From contig NZ_CP141799.1 in assembly GCF_035621475.1 (NCBI RefSeq), positions 900,001 to 964,000 on the forward strand: a DNA stretch of 64,000 bases, written 5' to 3'. Every line of letters starts with the position of its first letter. Positions within the stretch are counted from its first letter, which is position 1. Both the position numbers and the translations under genes were made by a program. This DNA is from Pseudomonas paeninsulae. Lineage in GTDB: Bacteria > Pseudomonadota > Gammaproteobacteria > Pseudomonadales > Pseudomonadaceae. Shown piece after piece: positions 43,479 to 55,132 of the stretch. The notes beneath the pieces are model-generated. The model worked only from the letters and a program-made list of their open reading frames with translations. It was not told the DNA's origin and did no database searches.

Positions 43479-44816
43479 ATGGCTAGAAAATATTTTGGTA
43501 CCGACGGTATTCGTGGGCGTGTCGGCGAGTTTCCCATCACCCCGGATTTTATGCTCAAGCTCGGCTGGGCCGCCGGCATGGCATTTCGCAAGCAAGGTAA
43601 GTGCCGAATTCTGATCGGCAAGGACACGCGGATTTCCGGTTACATGTTCGAGTCGGCGCTGGAGGCCGGCTTGTCCGCGGCGGGTGCCGATGTCATGTTG
43701 CTGGGGCCGATGCCGACACCGGCAATCGCCTACCTGACTCGTACCTTTCATGCCGAGGCCGGTATCGTCATCAGTGCCTCGCACAATCCGCATCACGATA
43801 ACGGCATCAAGTTTTTCTCGGGGCAGGGCACCAAACTGCCTGACGAGATCGAGCTGATGATCGAGGAGTTGCTCGATGCGCCGATGACCGTGGTCGAGTC
43901 CGGGCAGTTGGGCAAGGTGTCGCGGATCAACGATGCAGCGGGGCGCTATATCGAGTTCTGTAAGAGCAGTGTGCCGAGCAGTACCGATTTCGCCGGGCTG
44001 AAAATCGTGATCGATTGCGCCAATGGTGCGGCCTACAAAGTGGCGCCTAGCGTGTTTCGCGAACTCGGTGCCGAGGTTTTAGTGCTCTCGGCCCAGCCTG
44101 ACGGCCTGAATATCAATGATGACTGCGGTTCGACCCACGTCGAAGCCTTGCAGGCCGCGGTGGTGGCGCAGCAGGCCGATCTGGGCATCGCCTTCGATGG
44201 CGACGCGGATCGTGTGCTGATGGTCGATCACACGGGCGCTTTGGTTGATGGCGATGAGCTGTTGTTCATCATTGCGCGTGATCTGCAGGAGCGCGGCAAG
44301 TTGCAAGGCGGTGTGGTCGGCACCCTGATGAGCAATCTTGGCCTGGAGCTGGCGCTGGCCGACCTGGGGATTCCCTTCGTGCGGGCCAAGGTCGGCGATC
44401 GCTACGTGGTTGCCGAGCTGCTGGCGCGCAACTGGCAGATGGGTGGGGAGAACTCGGGGCACCTGGTGTGTTTTCAGCACACCACGACGGGGGATGCGAT
44501 CATCGCTGCGCTACAGGTGCTGCTGGCGCTAAGGCGTCGCGGGCAGAGCTTGGCAGAGGCGCGGCAGGGTTTGCGCAAGTGTCCGCAAGTGCTGATCAAC
44601 GTGCGTTATTCCGGTGGGGTCGACCCGCTCGAGCACCCTGCTGTGCGGGATGCCAGTGCGCGGGTGACCGAGCAAATGGCGGGCCGCGGTCGCGTTCTGC
44701 TGCGCAAATCCGGTACCGAGCCGTTGCTGCGGGTGATGGTCGAGGGCGACGATGAGGCCCTGGTGCGCGGCTATGCCGATGAATTGGCTAAGGTTGTTGC
44801 TGAGGTCTGTGTTTGA
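43479..44816 (+). CDS. glmM: Phosphoglucosamine mutase
   Basis: 445 residues from the ATG at 43479 ([13 protein letters not shown]); a GTG two codons earlier is less likely. Phospho-serine Ser101 in [13 protein letters not shown], metal loop [10 protein letters not shown], sugar loop GGENSGHL and phosphate loop [12 protein letters not shown]. Interconverts glucosamine 6-phosphate and 1-phosphate for UDP-GlcNAc. Confidence 0.97.
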   Translation: MARKYFGTDGIRGRVGEFPITPDFMLKLGWAAGMAFRKQGKCRILIGKDTRISGYMFESALEAGLSAAGADVMLLGPMPTPAIAYLTRTFHAEAGIVISASHNPHHDNGIKFFSGQGTKLPDEIELMIEELLDAPMTVVESGQLGKVSRINDAAGRYIEFCKSSVPSSTDFAGLKIVIDCANGAAYKVAPSVFRELGAEVLVLSAQPDGLNINDDCGSTHVEALQAAVVAQQADLGIAFDGDADRVLMVDHTGALVDGDELLFIIARDLQERGKLQGGVVGTLMSNLGLELALADLGIPFVRAKVGDRYVVAELLARNWQMGGENSGHLVCFQHTTTGDAIIAALQVLLALRRRGQSLAEARQGLRKCPQVLINVRYSGGVDPLEHPAVRDASARVTEQMAGRGRVLLRKSGTEPLLRVMVEGDDEALVRGYADELAKVVAEVCV

Positions 44817-44879
44817 TCGCTTGCCAGTCCCGGTGCCGTTGGGTAACATCTGCGCCCTCTTTGATCGATGAGGTAAAGC

Positions 44880-45635
44880 ATGCGTCGCCCCTTGGTAGCT
44901 GGTAACTGGAAAATGCACGGTACCCGCGCCAGCGTCGCAGAGCTGATCAACGGTTTGCGTCAGCAGGTGTTACCTGCTGACGTCGAGATGGCTGTCTTTC
45001 CGTGCTCTTTGCATGTCGCTGAGGTTTTCGGTGGTCTGGTGGGTACGGGTGTTACGGTCGGTGCGCAAGATTGTGCGGTCGATCCTGAACAAGGCGCTCT
45101 TACGGGTGAGGTCGCGGCCAGCCAGTTGCAGGATGTCGGCTGTGCCCTGGTGTTGGTTGGTCATTCGGAGCGGCGTTTGCTGCTTGGTGAGACCGATGCC
45201 GAGGTGGCGCGCAAATTTGCTGCTGCGCAGTCTTGTGGTTTGACGCCGTTGTTGTGCGTGGGTGAGACCCTTGCGCAGCGAGAGGCGGGCAAGACCCTCG
45301 ATGTTGTTGGTGCGCAGTTGGCCAGCGTTGTCGAAGCCCTGGGTATTGAGGCTTTTGCTCGGGCAGTCGTTGCCTATGAGCCGGTCTGGGCTATTGGTTC
45401 GGGTCTGACGGCGTCACCCGAGCAGGCGCAGCAGGTACATGCCGCTATCCGCGCGCAGTTGGCCGCGCAGAGTGCTGAAGTGGCGTGTGCGGTAAGAATT
45501 CTATATGGCGGCAGCGTGAAGGCCGCCAATGCAGCCGAGTTGTTCGGTATGCCAGATATCGATGGGGGGCTTGTTGGTGGGGCCTCTCTGAATGCGGATG
45601 AGTTCGGTGCGATTTGTCGCGCCGCAGGAAGCTGA
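44880..45635 (+). CDS. tpiA: Triosephosphate isomerase
   Basis: 251 residues. Catalytic Lys11 in AGNWKMHG, His in LVGHSERR, Glu in [11 protein letters not shown] (active-site loop follows), phosphate loop [12 protein letters not shown]. Interconverts dihydroxyacetone phosphate and glyceraldehyde 3-phosphate. Precedes secG by 4 bp. Confidence 0.98.
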   Translation: MRRPLVAGNWKMHGTRASVAELINGLRQQVLPADVEMAVFPCSLHVAEVFGGLVGTGVTVGAQDCAVDPEQGALTGEVAASQLQDVGCALVLVGHSERRLLLGETDAEVARKFAAAQSCGLTPLLCVGETLAQREAGKTLDVVGAQLASVVEALGIEAFARAVVAYEPVWAIGSGLTASPEQAQQVHAAIRAQLAAQSAEVACAVRILYGGSVKAANAAELFGMPDIDGGLVGGASLNADEFGAICRAAGS

Positions 45636-45639
45636 CATA

Positions 45640-46020
45640 ATGCTGGAAACAGGCGTAGTAGTTATTCATCTGCTGGGTGCGATCGGTGTGGTTGCGCTGG
45701 TTTTATTGCAGCAGGGCAAGGGTGCGGATGCAGGTGCGTCTTTTGGTTCTGGTGCCTCAGGTACCGTTTTCGGTGGCCAAGGTACCTCTACCTTTTTGAG
45801 TCGCGTTACTGCTATACTCGCCACCGCTTTTTTCTTAACTAGCTTGGGCTTAGCGTTCTTTGCTAAAGAAAAGGCTGATGCGCTGACTCAGGTTGGTTTG
45901 CCTGATCCAGCGGTGTTGGAAGTGCAGCAGGTCAAGCCAGCTGTAGAAGATGTGCCCGTGCTCGAAGAGCAAAAGCCGGCTGTTGAAGCGGCTGACGTAC
46001 CTCAGGCTTCAGAGCAGTAA
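45640..46020 (+). CDS. secG: Preprotein translocase subunit SecG
   Basis: 126 residues from the ATG at 45640. Two membrane helices ([19 protein letters not shown] and [19 protein letters not shown]) separated by the conserved loop [21 protein letters not shown]-terminal tail rich in Val, Pro and acidic residues. Part of the SecYEG channel. Confidence 0.97.
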   Translation: MLETGVVVIHLLGAIGVVALVLLQQGKGADAGASFGSGASGTVFGGQGTSTFLSRVTAILATAFFLTSLGLAFFAKEKADALTQVGLPDPAVLEVQQVKPAVEDVPVLEEQKPAVEAADVPQASEQ

Positions 46021-46045
46021 CAAGCAATGCGTAATATGTGATTTT

Positions 46046-46131
46046 GCCGAGGTGGTGGAATTGGTAGACACGCTACCTTGAGGTGGTAGTGGCCATAGGC
46101 TGTAGGGGTTCGAGTCCCCTCCTCGGTACCA
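46046..46131 (+). tRNA. tRNA-Leu (anticodon GAG)
   Basis: 86 nt, long variable arm, 3' CCA encoded. Anticodon loop TTGAGGT between CTACC and GGTAG; T-arm GGGGTTCGAGTCCCC; acceptor GCCGAGG/CCTCGGT. Class II tRNA reading CUC/CUU. Follows secG as in other Pseudomonas. Confidence 0.97.
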
Positions 46132-46136
46132 ATTTA

Positions 46137-46167
46137 CAAGAAAGCCCGCAGCATGCGGGCTTTCTTG
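46137..46167 (+). terminator. Terminator after tRNA-Leu
   Basis: CAAGAAAGCCCGC / GCGGGCTTTCTTG, 13-bp perfect stem, 5-nt loop; T-rich descending arm. Confidence 0.8.
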
Positions 46168-46182
46168 TTGCTGAAGCGCTGG

Positions 46183-46212
46183 TTGACCCTTGCGAGGGTT
46201 CGGTCGTATACT
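46183..46212 (+). promoter_or_regulatory. Sigma-70 promoter of the metY-rimP-nusA operon
   Basis: TTGACC (46183-46188) and TATACT (46207-46212) separated by 18 bp, followed after 16 bp by the initiator-tRNA-like gene. Close to consensus. Confidence 0.7.
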
Positions 46213-46228
46213 TCGGCCCCAGCTTTGA

Positions 46229-46307
46229 CGTGGGATGGGGCGGTCTGGTGGCTCGTCGGACTCATAATCCGAAGGTCGTTGGTTCAGCCAGAGTCCTCCC
46301 GCGACCA
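46229..46307 (+). tRNA. metY: Initiator tRNA-fMet-like gene (CAT), degenerate
   Basis: 79 nt in the metY position upstream of rimP. D-arm TCTGGTGGCTC and anticodon arm TCGGA-CTCATAA-TCCGA resemble tRNA-fMet (GTCTGGTAGCTCGTCGGG in the standard form). Departures: acceptor CGTGGGA/TCCCGCG pairs fully, giving C1-G72 where initiators have an unpaired 1:72; the third of the three G-C pairs in the anticodon stem is A-U; the T-arm segment after GTTGG is 14 nt (TTCAGCCAGAGTCC) instead of 12 and cannot form the normal 5-bp stem with 7-nt loop. Probably a pseudo-tRNA or a sequencing problem. Confidence 0.6.
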
Positions 46308-46312
46308 GCAGC

Positions 46313-46335
46313 AAAGCCCCTTTTCAGGGGCTTTT
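46313..46335 (+). terminator. Hairpin after the initiator tRNA gene
   Basis: AAAGCCCC / GGGGCTTTTT with a 6-nt loop. It separates the tRNA from rimP; it could terminate part of transcription or be a processing site. Confidence 0.7.
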
Positions 46336-46433
46336 TGCTAGCTGGGAGACAGATTTGCCGGTCTTTAGAGGTCGGTTAAAGGGATGGGCGTTTCGCCCAT
46401 TTTTCATTTGCACAGCATGCGCGAGGGGCTCAG

Positions 46434-46892
46434 GTGTCGAGCAAGCTAGAACAGTTGCAGGCCTTGGTGGCCCCGGTAGTCGAAGCACTCGGCTATGAAT
46501 GCTGGGGTCTCGAGTTCCTGTCGCAAGGGCGGCATTCTTTGCTGCGAATTTATATCGATCATGCCGATGGCGTTCTTATCGAAGATTGCGAGAAGGTCAG
46601 TCGGCAGATCAGTGGTGTCCTCGATGTTGAGGATCCGATCAGCGCGGAATACACCCTGGAGGTGTCTTCGCCCGGTATGGATCGGCCGCTGTTCACGTTG
46701 CAACAGTTCGCCAGCCATGCCGGCGAGCAGGTGAAAATCAAGCTGCGTTCGCCTTTCGAGGGGCGCCGTAACTTTCAAGGTCTCCTCCGTGGCGTGGAGG
46801 AACAGGACGTGGTGGTGCAGGTGGATGACCATGAGTTCCTGTTGCCGATCGACATGATCGACAAGGCCAATATTATCCCCAGGTTTGATTGA
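46434..46892 (+). CDS. rimP: Ribosome maturation factor RimP
   Basis: 152 residues from a GTG start. N-terminal alpha/beta domain ([48 protein letters not shown]) and the [21 protein letters not shown] signature (core [13 protein letters not shown]), then an Sm-like C-terminal domain. Needed for 30S maturation. First protein gene of the nusA-infB operon. Confidence 0.97.
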   Translation: MSSKLEQLQALVAPVVEALGYECWGLEFLSQGRHSLLRIYIDHADGVLIEDCEKVSRQISGVLDVEDPISAEYTLEVSSPGMDRPLFTLQQFASHAGEQVKIKLRSPFEGRRNFQGLLRGVEEQDVVVQVDDHEFLLPIDMIDKANIIPRFD

Positions 46893-46939
46893 GACGCGGA
46901 TCCCGCGGATCCAATGGATTGCGAAAGGCGAGGCGTACG

Positions 46940-48421
46940 ATGAGCAAAGAAGTACTGCTGGTTGTTGAGTCGGTGTCCAACGAAAAGGGCGTACCGGCTA
47001 GCGTTATATTCGAGGCGCTGGAATTGGCCCTGGCCACTGCCACCAAAAAGCGTTTTGAAGACGAAGTCGAGTTGCGTGTGGCGATCAATCGCCAAACTGG
47101 CAACTATGAAACTTTCCGTTGCTGGACAGTGGTTGAAGAAGCCGATTTCGATGACCCTGCGCATCAAGTTACCGTTGATATGCCGCGGGCGATTGAAGCC
47201 AATGCGGCAGTCGGTGATGTGCTCGATGAAAAGATCGACTCCATCGAGTTCGGTCGTATTGCTGCGCAAACCGCCAAGCAAGTCATCGTGCAGAAAGTTC
47301 GCGAAGCCGAGCGTGCCCAGGTGGTTGAAGCCTACCGTGGGCGTTTGGGCGAAATCATCTCCGGCACTGTGAAGAAGGTGACTCGCGATAATGTGATCAT
47401 CGATCTGGGTAACAATGCCGAGGCGCTGCTGGCGCGCGAGGACATCATCTCGCGGGAAACTTTCCGCGTCGGTGCCCGGGTTCGTGCCTTGCTCAGGGAA
47501 ATTCGCACCGAGAACCGCGGTCCGCAGTTGATCCTCTCGCGTACCGCGCCGGAAATGCTGATCGAATTGTTCCGCATCGAAGTGCCGGAGATCGCCGAAG
47601 AGCTGATCGAAGTCATGGCTGCTGCGCGCGATCCTGGTTCGCGTGCCAAATTGGCCGTGCGCTCCAAAGACAAGCGTATCGACCCGCAAGGTGCCTGTAT
47701 CGGCATGCGTGGGTCGCGCGTGCAAGCAGTATCCGGCGAGTTGGCCGGCGAACGTGTGGATATCGTGCTGTGGGATGACAATCCCGCGCAGTTTGTGATC
47801 AACGCCATGTCGCCAGCGGAAGTTGCTGCAATCATTGTCGATGAGGATGCCCATGCCATGGACATCGCCGTCGGCGAAGACAACCTGGCGCAGGCTATTG
47901 GCCGTGGTGGTCAGAACGTTCGTTTGGCCAGTCAACTGACTGGCTGGACGCTGAACGTGATGACCGAAGCGGACATCCAGGCGAAGCAGCAAGCAGAAAC
48001 CGGCGACATCCTGCAGCACTTCATCGACGAGCTGGAAGTCGACGAAGAGCTGGCCCAGGTGTTGGTCGAAGAAGGCTTCACCAGCCTGGAAGAAATCGCT
48101 TATGTGCCGATGGAAGAGATGCTCAGCATCGATGGTTTTGATGAAGAAATCGTCAGCGAGCTACGGTCACGGGCAAAAGATCGCCTGTTGACCAAGGCCA
48201 TCGCCACAGAAGAAAAACTGGCAGACGCCCACCCGGCCGAAGACCTGCTCTCACTTGAGGGTATGGACAAAGGCTTGGCGCAAGAACTGGCAGTACGCGG
48301 TGTGGTTACCCGCGAAGACCTGGCCGAGCAGTCGATTGACGACCTGCTCGACATCGACGGCATCGACGCAGAGCGTGCCGGCAAGCTGATCATGGCCGCC
48401 CGAGCCCATTGGTTCGAGTAA
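46940..48421 (+). CDS. nusA: Transcription termination/antitermination factor NusA
   Basis: 493 residues from the ATG at 46940. N-terminal polymerase-binding domain, S1 domain (about 135-200; [18 protein letters not shown]), KH domains ([21 protein letters not shown] and [21 protein letters not shown] cores CIGMRGSR and IGRGGQNVR), then two acidic repeats at the C-terminus ([30 protein letters not shown]). Modulates pausing, termination and antitermination. Confidence 0.98.
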   Translation: MSKEVLLVVESVSNEKGVPASVIFEALELALATATKKRFEDEVELRVAINRQTGNYETFRCWTVVEEADFDDPAHQVTVDMPRAIEANAAVGDVLDEKIDSIEFGRIAAQTAKQVIVQKVREAERAQVVEAYRGRLGEIISGTVKKVTRDNVIIDLGNNAEALLAREDIISRETFRVGARVRALLREIRTENRGPQLILSRTAPEMLIELFRIEVPEIAEELIEVMAAARDPGSRAKLAVRSKDKRIDPQGACIGMRGSRVQAVSGELAGERVDIVLWDDNPAQFVINAMSPAEVAAIIVDEDAHAMDIAVGEDNLAQAIGRGGQNVRLASQLTGWTLNVMTEADIQAKQQAETGDILQHFIDELEVDEELAQVLVEEGFTSLEEIAYVPMEEMLSIDGFDEEIVSELRSRAKDRLLTKAIATEEKLADAHPAEDLLSLEGMDKGLAQELAVRGVVTREDLAEQSIDDLLDIDGIDAERAGKLIMAARAHWFE

Positions 48422-48447
48422 GTTTTACGGCCTGAGGAGAGAAGTGC

Positions 48448-50931
48448 ATGACGCAAGTCACGGTGAAAGAACTGGCCCAAGTGGTCGACACACCGGTAGA
48501 GCGCCTGCTGCAGCAGATGCGTGAGGCGGGTTTGCCGCACAGCAGTGCCGAGCAAGTTGTTACCGATAACGAGAAGCAGGCTTTGCTTGCCCATCTCAAA
48601 AGCAGCCACGGCGTGAAGGTTGAAGAGCCGCGCAAGATTACCTTGCAGCGTAAAACCACCAGCACCCTTCGGGTGGCAGGTAGCAAGACCATCAGCGTTG
48701 AAGTGCGCAAGAAGAAAACCTTCGTCAAGCGCAGCCCTGAAGAGATCGAGGCCGAGAAGCAGCGTGAGCTGGCTGAACAGCGTGCGGTCGCCGAAGCGGC
48801 ACGGGTGAAGGTAGAAGAAGAAGCCAAGCGTCGCGCCGCGGATGGCGCGCAGGCTCAAGTACCTGGCGCCAAAGCTGACGAGACGACTGCAGCTGTAGCG
48901 GTTGCGCCGGTCGAGTTGCCGGTGGTCGCTGCAGTGGTTGAAGAGCGCAAGAAAGACGAACCGCGCCGTCCCGACAAACCGCGTAATGAAGATGCCGATC
49001 GTCGTGGTGATCGCAAGACCACCCAGCATCGTCCTGCGGTCAAGGAAAAGGCTCCGGCACCCCGTGTGGCGCCGCGCAGCGTCGACGAAGAAAGCGACAG
49101 CCATCGTCGTGGTGGGCGTGGCAAGTCCAAGCTGAAGAAGCGCAATCAGCATGGCTTCCACAGCCCGACTGGTCCGGTCGTACGTGATGTCGCCATTGGC
49201 GAAACCATCACCGTCGGTGAGTTGGCTCAGCAGATGTCGGTTAAAGCGGCTGAAGTCATCAAGTTCATGTTCAAGCTGGGCACTCCGGTGACCATCAACC
49301 AGGTACTGGATCAGGAAACTGCCCAGTTGATCGCCGAAGAGTTGGGCCATAAGGTCAAACTGGTCAGCGACAACGCCCTGGAAGATCAGCTGGCCGAGTC
49401 GCTGAAGTTTGAAGGCGAGACCTTCTCCCGTGCGCCGGTTGTGACCGTAATGGGTCACGTTGACCACGGTAAGACCTCGCTGCTCGACTATATCCGTCGC
49501 GCCAAAGTGGCTGCAGGCGAAGCCGGCGGCATCACTCAGCATATCGGCGCTTACCACGTCGAAACCGATCGCGGCATGGTCACCTTCCTTGATACTCCGG
49601 GCCACGCGGCGTTTACCGCCATGCGTGCCCGTGGTGCCCAGGCGACCGATATCGTGATCCTGGTTGTAGCGGCGGACGATGGTGTGATGCCGCAAACCAT
49701 TGAAGCGGTTCAGCATGCCAAGGCCGCCGGTGTGCCGCTGGTCGTTGCCGTGAACAAGATCGACAAGCCGGGTGCCGATCTCGATCGCATCAGAAGCGAG
49801 CTGTCCGTTCACGGTGTTACGTCCGAAGAGTGGGGCGGTGATACGCCGTTCGTTTCGGTATCGGCGAAAGTCGGTACTGGTGTTGACGATTTGCTGGAAG
49901 CGGTCCTGCTGCAAGCCGAAGTACTCGAGCTTAAAGCGACCCCGTCCGCTCCTGGTCGTGGCGTCGTGGTTGAGTCGCGTCTCGACAAGGGTCGTGGCCC
50001 GGTTGCCACCGTGTTGGTTCAGGACGGTACGCTGCGCCAGGGCGACATGATTCTGGTCGGCTCGAACTACGGCCGTATTCGCGCCATGCTCGATGAAAAC
50101 GGCAAGGCCATCAAGGAAGCAGGTCCGTCGATTCCGGTCGAGATCCTCGGTCTGGATGGCACTCCGGAAGCGGGCGACGAGATGAGCGTGCTGACCGACG
50201 AGAAGAAGGCCCGTGAAGTGGCCATGTTCCGTCAAGGCAAGTTCCGCGAAGTCAAGCTGGCCCGTGCTCACGCCGGCAAGCTCGAGAACATCTTCGAGAA
50301 CATGGGCCAGGAAGAGAAGAAGACGCTCAATATCGTCCTCAAATCCGACGTCCGTGGTTCGCTGGAAGCCTTGCAAGGCTCGCTCGGCGGCCTGGGTAAC
50401 GATGAAGTGCAAGTGCGTGTGGTCGGTGGCGGCGTCGGTGGTATCACCGAATCCGATGCCAACCTGGCGCTGGCCTCCAATGCTGTACTGTTCGGCTTCA
50501 ACGTGCGGGCCGATGCTGGCGCGCGCAAGATCGTCGAGCAGGAAGGTCTGGATATGCGTTACTACAACGTGATCTACGACATCATCGAAGACGTCAAGAA
50601 AGCTCTGACCGGTATGCTCGGCAGCGATGTTCGCGAGAATATCCTGGGTATCGCCGAAGTGCGTGACGTGTTCCGTTCGCCGAAATTTGGCGCGATCGCC
50701 GGTTGCATGGTGCTCGAGGGTATCGTGCACCGTAACCGTCCGATCCGCGTCCTGCGCGAAGACGTGGTTATCTTCGAAGGCGAACTGGAATCCCTGCGCC
50801 GCTTCAAGGACGACATGTCCGAGGTGCGTGCCGGCATGGAGTGCGGTATTGGCGTGAAGAGCTACAACGACGTCAAGCCTGGCGACAAGATCGAAGTGTA
50901 CGAAAAAGTCCAAGTGGCTCGCAGCCTGTAA
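48448..50931 (+). CDS. infB: Translation initiation factor IF-2
   Basis: 827 residues. N-terminal IF2-N domain, a long charged Lys/Arg/Glu linker (about 90-240), second IF2-N-like domain, then the GTPase: P-loop GHVDHGKTS, switch [12 protein letters not shown], followed by the beta barrels and the C2 domain that binds fMet-tRNA. Delivers initiator tRNA to the 30S subunit. The initiator tRNA gene of the same operon looks damaged. Confidence 0.98.
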   Translation: MTQVTVKELAQVVDTPVERLLQQMREAGLPHSSAEQVVTDNEKQALLAHLKSSHGVKVEEPRKITLQRKTTSTLRVAGSKTISVEVRKKKTFVKRSPEEIEAEKQRELAEQRAVAEAARVKVEEEAKRRAADGAQAQVPGAKADETTAAVAVAPVELPVVAAVVEERKKDEPRRPDKPRNEDADRRGDRKTTQHRPAVKEKAPAPRVAPRSVDEESDSHRRGGRGKSKLKKRNQHGFHSPTGPVVRDVAIGETITVGELAQQMSVKAAEVIKFMFKLGTPVTINQVLDQETAQLIAEELGHKVKLVSDNALEDQLAESLKFEGETFSRAPVVTVMGHVDHGKTSLLDYIRRAKVAAGEAGGITQHIGAYHVETDRGMVTFLDTPGHAAFTAMRARGAQATDIVILVVAADDGVMPQTIEAVQHAKAAGVPLVVAVNKIDKPGADLDRIRSELSVHGVTSEEWGGDTPFVSVSAKVGTGVDDLLEAVLLQAEVLELKATPSAPGRGVVVESRLDKGRGPVATVLVQDGTLRQGDMILVGSNYGRIRAMLDENGKAIKEAGPSIPVEILGLDGTPEAGDEMSVLTDEKKAREVAMFRQGKFREVKLARAHAGKLENIFENMGQEEKKTLNIVLKSDVRGSLEALQGSLGGLGNDEVQVRVVGGGVGGITESDANLALASNAVLFGFNVRADAGARKIVEQEGLDMRYYNVIYDIIEDVKKALTGMLGSDVRENILGIAEVRDVFRSPKFGAIAGCMVLEGIVHRNRPIRVLREDVVIFEGELESLRRFKDDMSEVRAGMECGIGVKSYNDVKPGDKIEVYEKVQVARSL

Positions 50932-50962
50932 CAGGCATGTAGCAGCGAGTTGCAATATGCAG

Positions 50963-50995
50963 CGCCCGGCCCCGTTTTTGCGCGGCCGGGCGTTT
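50963..50995 (+). terminator. Hairpin between infB and rbfA
   Basis: CGCCCGGCC / GGCCGGGCG, then TTTGCCGCTTTT. T tract interrupted, so partial termination or processing is likely inside the operon. Confidence 0.55.
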
Positions 50996-51051
50996 GCCGC
51001 TTTTAGGTCCGGCGTTTTTCAGGACGTCGTGGCGAGTGGAAGGTAGTAGAA

Positions 51052-51459
51052 ATGGCCAAAGAATATAGCCGTGCCCAACGCATCGGCGACCAGATGCAGC
51101 GTGAGCTGGCGCAATTGATTCGTCTGGAAATCAAAGATCCGCGCCTGGGCGGGCTGGTGACCATTACCGCGGTGGAAGTCAGCCGCGACGCCAGTCATGC
51201 CAAGGTTTTCGTCACCGTGATGGGCGCTGAGCCAGAGGAAGGCGTCGATCGCGTGGCGCAAAGTGTCAAGGTCCTCAACGACGCCAGCGGTTTCCTGCGC
51301 ATGCAGTTGGGTAAGGCGATGAAGCTGCGCAGCGTGCCCAACTTGCGCTTCCACTACGATGAAAGTGTGGTGCGGGGTGCGCAATTGTCCGCGTTGATCG
51401 AGCGCGCTGTCAGTGAAGACAATTCGCATGGCGACGAAACAACCGAGGCCAAGGAGTAA
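51052..51459 (+). CDS. rbfA: Ribosome-binding factor A
   Basis: 135 residues with the KH-like RbfA fold: [58 protein letters not shown]. Cold-shock 30S maturation factor acting at the 16S 5' helix. Its stop is 4 bp before the GTG of truB. Confidence 0.97.
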   Translation: MAKEYSRAQRIGDQMQRELAQLIRLEIKDPRLGGLVTITAVEVSRDASHAKVFVTVMGAEPEEGVDRVAQSVKVLNDASGFLRMQLGKAMKLRSVPNLRFHYDESVVRGAQLSALIERAVSEDNSHGDETTEAKE

Positions 51460-51463
51460 GCGC

Positions 51464-52381
51464 GTGGCTCAGGTGAAACGTATTCGTCGTCCGGTCAATG
51501 GCATCATCTTGCTGGATAAGCCGCGCGGCTTCAGTTCCAACGCTGCGCTGCAAAAAGTCCGCTGGTTGCTCAACGCCGAAAAAGCCGGGCATACCGGGAG
51601 TCTCGATCCCTTGGCTACTGGCGTGTTGCCGTTGTGCTTCGGCGAGGCGACCAAGTTCTCGCAGTATTTGCTGGACGCCGATAAAGGCTATGAGACCCTG
51701 ATGCAACTGGGCGTCACCACCACCACCGCCGATGCCGAAGGCGAAGTGCTGGAGCGTCGCCCGGTGACCGTTGGTCGTGCCGATATCGAGGCCTTGTTGC
51801 CGCGTTTTCGCGGTGAAATCAGCCAGATACCGCCGATGTATTCGGCGCTCAAGCGTGATGGCCAGCCGCTGTACAAGCTCGCCCGTGCCGGTGAGGTAGT
51901 GGAGCGCGAGCCGCGTTCTGTTACTATTGCGCGCTTGGAATTACTGAGCTGCGAGGCGGAGCAAGCGTGCCTGGCGGTCGACTGCACGAAAGGCACCTAT
52001 ATACGCACTCTGGTCGAGGATATCGGCCACTTGCTCGGTTGCGGCGCCCATGTTGCGCAGCTAAGGCGTACCAAGGCGGGCCCTTTCGGGCTGGACCAAA
52101 CGGTGAGCCTGGAGGCGCTGGAACAGGCCCATGCCGAGGGTGGTCATGAGGCTGTCGATCAGTTTCTGCTGCCGGTGGACAGTGGCCTGCTGCATTGGCC
52201 GTTGTTGCAGTTTTCCGAGCACAGTTCGTTCTACTGGCTGCAAGGGCAGCCGGTACGCGCACCGGAAGCGCCGAAGTTCGGCATGGTACGGGTGCAAGAT
52301 CACAATGGTTGCTTCATCGGGATCGGTGAAGTGAGCGAAGACGGGCGCATTGCGCCGCGTCGTTTGATTCGGTCGGTATGA
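51464..52381 (+). CDS. truB: tRNA pseudouridine-55 synthase TruB
   Basis: 305 residues from a GTG with GGAG at 51452-51455; earlier in-frame starts lie inside rbfA. Catalytic Asp48 in [14 protein letters not shown]; motif GYE and [35 protein letters not shown]-terminal PUA-like region. Makes pseudouridine 55 in the T-loop of tRNAs. Confidence 0.98.
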   Translation: MAQVKRIRRPVNGIILLDKPRGFSSNAALQKVRWLLNAEKAGHTGSLDPLATGVLPLCFGEATKFSQYLLDADKGYETLMQLGVTTTTADAEGEVLERRPVTVGRADIEALLPRFRGEISQIPPMYSALKRDGQPLYKLARAGEVVEREPRSVTIARLELLSCEAEQACLAVDCTKGTYIRTLVEDIGHLLGCGAHVAQLRRTKAGPFGLDQTVSLEALEQAHAEGGHEAVDQFLLPVDSGLLHWPLLQFSEHSSFYWLQGQPVRAPEAPKFGMVRVQDHNGCFIGIGEVSEDGRIAPRRLIRSV

Positions 52382-52530
52382 CCGTGGCGTTGGTGGAGAG
52401 CTTCGGTTCTCGCCAGCGTATCGAGGGTGGCTGTTAATAGGCACGGTCATTCCTCACTTTAAAATCACGGGAAGCGATTCCCGGCCTATTGCAACTGTTT
52501 CGGCGGTTGCCTAACTGAGAGGACGCCCAC

Positions 52531-52800
52531 ATGGCACTCAGCGTTGAAGATAAAGCCCAGATCGTTAACGACTACAAGCAAGCTGAAGGCGACACCGGTA
52601 GCCCGGAAGTGCAAGTTGCACTGTTGACCTTCAACATCAACAAGCTGCAAGGTCACTTCAAAATCAACGGTAAAGACCACCACTCGCGTCGTGGCCTGAT
52701 CCGTATGGTTAACCAGCGTCGCAAGCTGCTGGATTACCTGAAGGGTAAGGATCTTGGTCGTTACAGCGCCTTGATCGGTCGCCTGGGTCTGCGTCGCTAA
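52531..52800 (+). CDS. rpsO: 30S ribosomal protein S15
   Basis: 89 residues. Signature of S15: [18 protein letters not shown] core [45 protein letters not shown] core [21 protein letters not shown]. Primary 16S rRNA binder at the central domain. Precedes pnp, with a terminator between. Confidence 0.99.
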   Translation: MALSVEDKAQIVNDYKQAEGDTGSPEVQVALLTFNINKLQGHFKINGKDHHSRRGLIRMVNQRRKLLDYLKGKDLGRYSALIGRLGLRR

Positions 52801-52827
52801 GCAATGCTTATGCGTAGCTGACTGCCG

Positions 52828-52864
52828 AAGCTGGAAGTGGGGTGCGTCCCTGCTTCCAGCTTTT
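52828..52864 (+). terminator. Terminator between rpsO and pnp
   Basis: AAGCTGGAAG / CTTCCAGCTTTT, 10-bp stem with a 15-nt loop and short T tract, as the rpsO attenuator of enterics. Some transcription must continue to pnp. Confidence 0.8.
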
Positions 52865-52985
52865 GCGTTTCAGTCGTACGCATTTAACCGCCTGTTAGGA
52901 CAGTGTCGGGTTCGACTCCTGCAACTGCCCACGAATTCTGCAAGAAACCGCTTTCCCCAAAGGCAAAAAAGAGAAGGAAAACACC

Positions 52986-55091
52986 GTGAACCCGGTAATC
53001 AAGAAATTTCAGTTCGGTCAATCGACCGTTACCCTCGAGACTGGCCGTATCGCCCGTCAAGCCACTGGTGCAGTACTGGTCAGCGTTGACGACGACGTCA
53101 GCGTATTGGTGACGGTGGTCGGCGCCAAGACTGCCGACCCAAGCAAGGGCTTTTTTCCCCTGGCTGTGCACTACCAGGAAAAAACCTACGCTGCCGGCAA
53201 GATCCCCGGCGGCTTCTTCAAGCGTGAAGCCCGTCCGTCCGAGAAAGAGACCCTGACCTCGCGCCTGATCGATCGGCCGATCCGTCCGCTGTTCCCGGAA
53301 GGTTTCCAGAACGAAGTGCAGGTTCTCTGCACCGTGGTTTCCACTAGCAAGAAGACCGATCCGGACATCGCTGCAATGATCGGTACCTCGGCGGCCCTGG
53401 CGATCTCCGGCATCCCGTTCGATGGCCCTATCGGTGCTGCACGCGTAGCCTTCCACCCGGACTCCGGCTACCTGTTGAACCCGACTTATGAGCAGCAGAA
53501 AGCTTCCAGCCTGGACATGGTCGTGGCCGGTACCGCTGATGCCGTGCTGATGGTCGAGTCGGAAGCCAAAGAGCTGACCGAAGACCAGATGCTGGGCGCC
53601 GTGCTGTTCGCCCAGGAAGGCTTCCAGTGCGCGATCCAGGCAATTAAAGAGCTGGCTGCCGAAGCCGCCAAACCGACCTGGGATTGGCAGCCTAAGCCGG
53701 AAAACACCCAGCTGCTGGCTGCCATTCGCAGCGAGTTCGGTGCGGAAATCTCCAAAGCCTACGCCATCACCGTCAAGCACGAGCGTTATGCTCGTCTGGG
53801 CGAGCTGCGTGAGCAGATCGTCGCCAAGCTGTCTGGCGAAGAAGGTCAACCGACTGCCACCGAGGTGAAAGCAGCCTTCGGTGAAGTCGAATACCGCACC
53901 GTGCGCGAGAACATCGTCAATGGTCAGCCGCGTATCGACGGCCGCGATACCCGCACCGTACGTCCGCTGGCCATCGAAGTCGGCGTACTGCCGAAGACCC
54001 ATGGTTCGGCATTGTTCACCCGTGGCGAAACCCAGGCCCTGGTCGTCGCTACCCTGGGTACTGCGCGTGATGCACAGCTGCTCGACACCCTCGAAGGCGA
54101 GCGCAAAGACCCCTTCATGCTGCACTACAACTTCCCGCCCTATTCGGTCGGCGAGTGCGGTCGTGTCGGCTTTACCGGTCGTCGCGAAATCGGCCACGGC
54201 CGCCTGGCCCGCCGCAGCATCTCGGCGATGCTGCCGAGTGCCGACGAGTTTCCGTATACCATTCGTGTGGTATCGGAAATCACCGAGTCAAACGGTTCCA
54301 GCTCCATGGCTTCGGTCTGCGGTGCTTCCCTGGCGCTGATGGATGCCGGTGTGCCGATGAAGGCACCGGTTGCCGGTATCGCCATGGGCCTGGTCAAGGA
54401 CGGCGAGAAGTTCGCCATTCTGACTGACATCCTCGGCGACGAAGATCACCTGGGCGACATGGACTTCAAAGTAGCCGGTACCGCCAAGGGTGTGACCGCG
54501 CTGCAGATGGACATCAAGATCAAGGGCATCACCGAAGAAATCATGGAAATCGCCCTGGGCCAAGCCCTGGAAGCGCGCCTGAACATTCTCGGCCAGATGA
54601 ACCAGATCCTCGCCAGCTCGCGTAACGAACTGTCGGCTAATGCGCCGACCATGATCGCGATGAAAATCGACACCGACAAAATCCGCGACGTGATCGGCAA
54701 GGGTGGCGCGACCATCCGTGCCATCTGCGAGGAGACCAAGGCCTCGATCGACATCGAAGACGACGGCACCATCAAGATCTTCGGCGAAACCAAGGAAGCG
54801 GCAGAGGCTGCGCGTCAGCGCGTTCTCGGCATCACCGCGGAAGCCGAGATCGGCAAGATCTACGTCGGCAAGGTCGAGCGCATCGTCGACTTCGGCGCCT
54901 TCGTCAACATCCTGCCGGGCAAGGACGGTCTGGTGCACATCTCGATGCTGAGCGATCAGCGCGTCGAGAAGGTCACCGACATTCTTAAAGAAGGTCAGGA
55001 AGTGAAGGTATTGGTACTGGACGTGGACAACCGCGGCCGCATCAAGCTGTCGATCAAAGATGTGGCAGCCGCTGAAGCATCGGGCGCTTAA
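52986..55091 (+). CDS. pnp: Polyribonucleotide nucleotidyltransferase (PNPase)
   Basis: 701 residues from a GTG start ([20 protein letters not shown]). Two RNase PH-like halves (about 1-220 and 300-530; [44 protein letters not shown] cores TRGETQALV and [11 protein letters not shown]), KH domain ([17 protein letters not shown]), S1 domain ([26 protein letters not shown] core [17 protein letters not shown]). Phosphorolytic 3'-5' RNA decay, part of the degradosome. Confidence 0.98.
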   Translation: MNPVIKKFQFGQSTVTLETGRIARQATGAVLVSVDDDVSVLVTVVGAKTADPSKGFFPLAVHYQEKTYAAGKIPGGFFKREARPSEKETLTSRLIDRPIRPLFPEGFQNEVQVLCTVVSTSKKTDPDIAAMIGTSAALAISGIPFDGPIGAARVAFHPDSGYLLNPTYEQQKASSLDMVVAGTADAVLMVESEAKELTEDQMLGAVLFAQEGFQCAIQAIKELAAEAAKPTWDWQPKPENTQLLAAIRSEFGAEISKAYAITVKHERYARLGELREQIVAKLSGEEGQPTATEVKAAFGEVEYRTVRENIVNGQPRIDGRDTRTVRPLAIEVGVLPKTHGSALFTRGETQALVVATLGTARDAQLLDTLEGERKDPFMLHYNFPPYSVGECGRVGFTGRREIGHGRLARRSISAMLPSADEFPYTIRVVSEITESNGSSSMASVCGASLALMDAGVPMKAPVAGIAMGLVKDGEKFAILTDILGDEDHLGDMDFKVAGTAKGVTALQMDIKIKGITEEIMEIALGQALEARLNILGQMNQILASSRNELSANAPTMIAMKIDTDKIRDVIGKGGATIRAICEETKASIDIEDDGTIKIFGETKEAAEAARQRVLGITAEAEIGKIYVGKVERIVDFGAFVNILPGKDGLVHISMLSDQRVEKVTDILKEGQEVKVLVLDVDNRGRIKLSIKDVAAAEASGA

Positions 55092-55132
55092 TTACCCGCG
55101 AGCTTTACGCGTTAAAAGAACGCCCCTTAGGT

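Noticed and set aside
48100..50955. 951-codon open frame antisense to nusA end and infB
   Set aside because: Shadow of infB codon bias; composition is odd (His/Leu/Arg-rich) and no family is visible.
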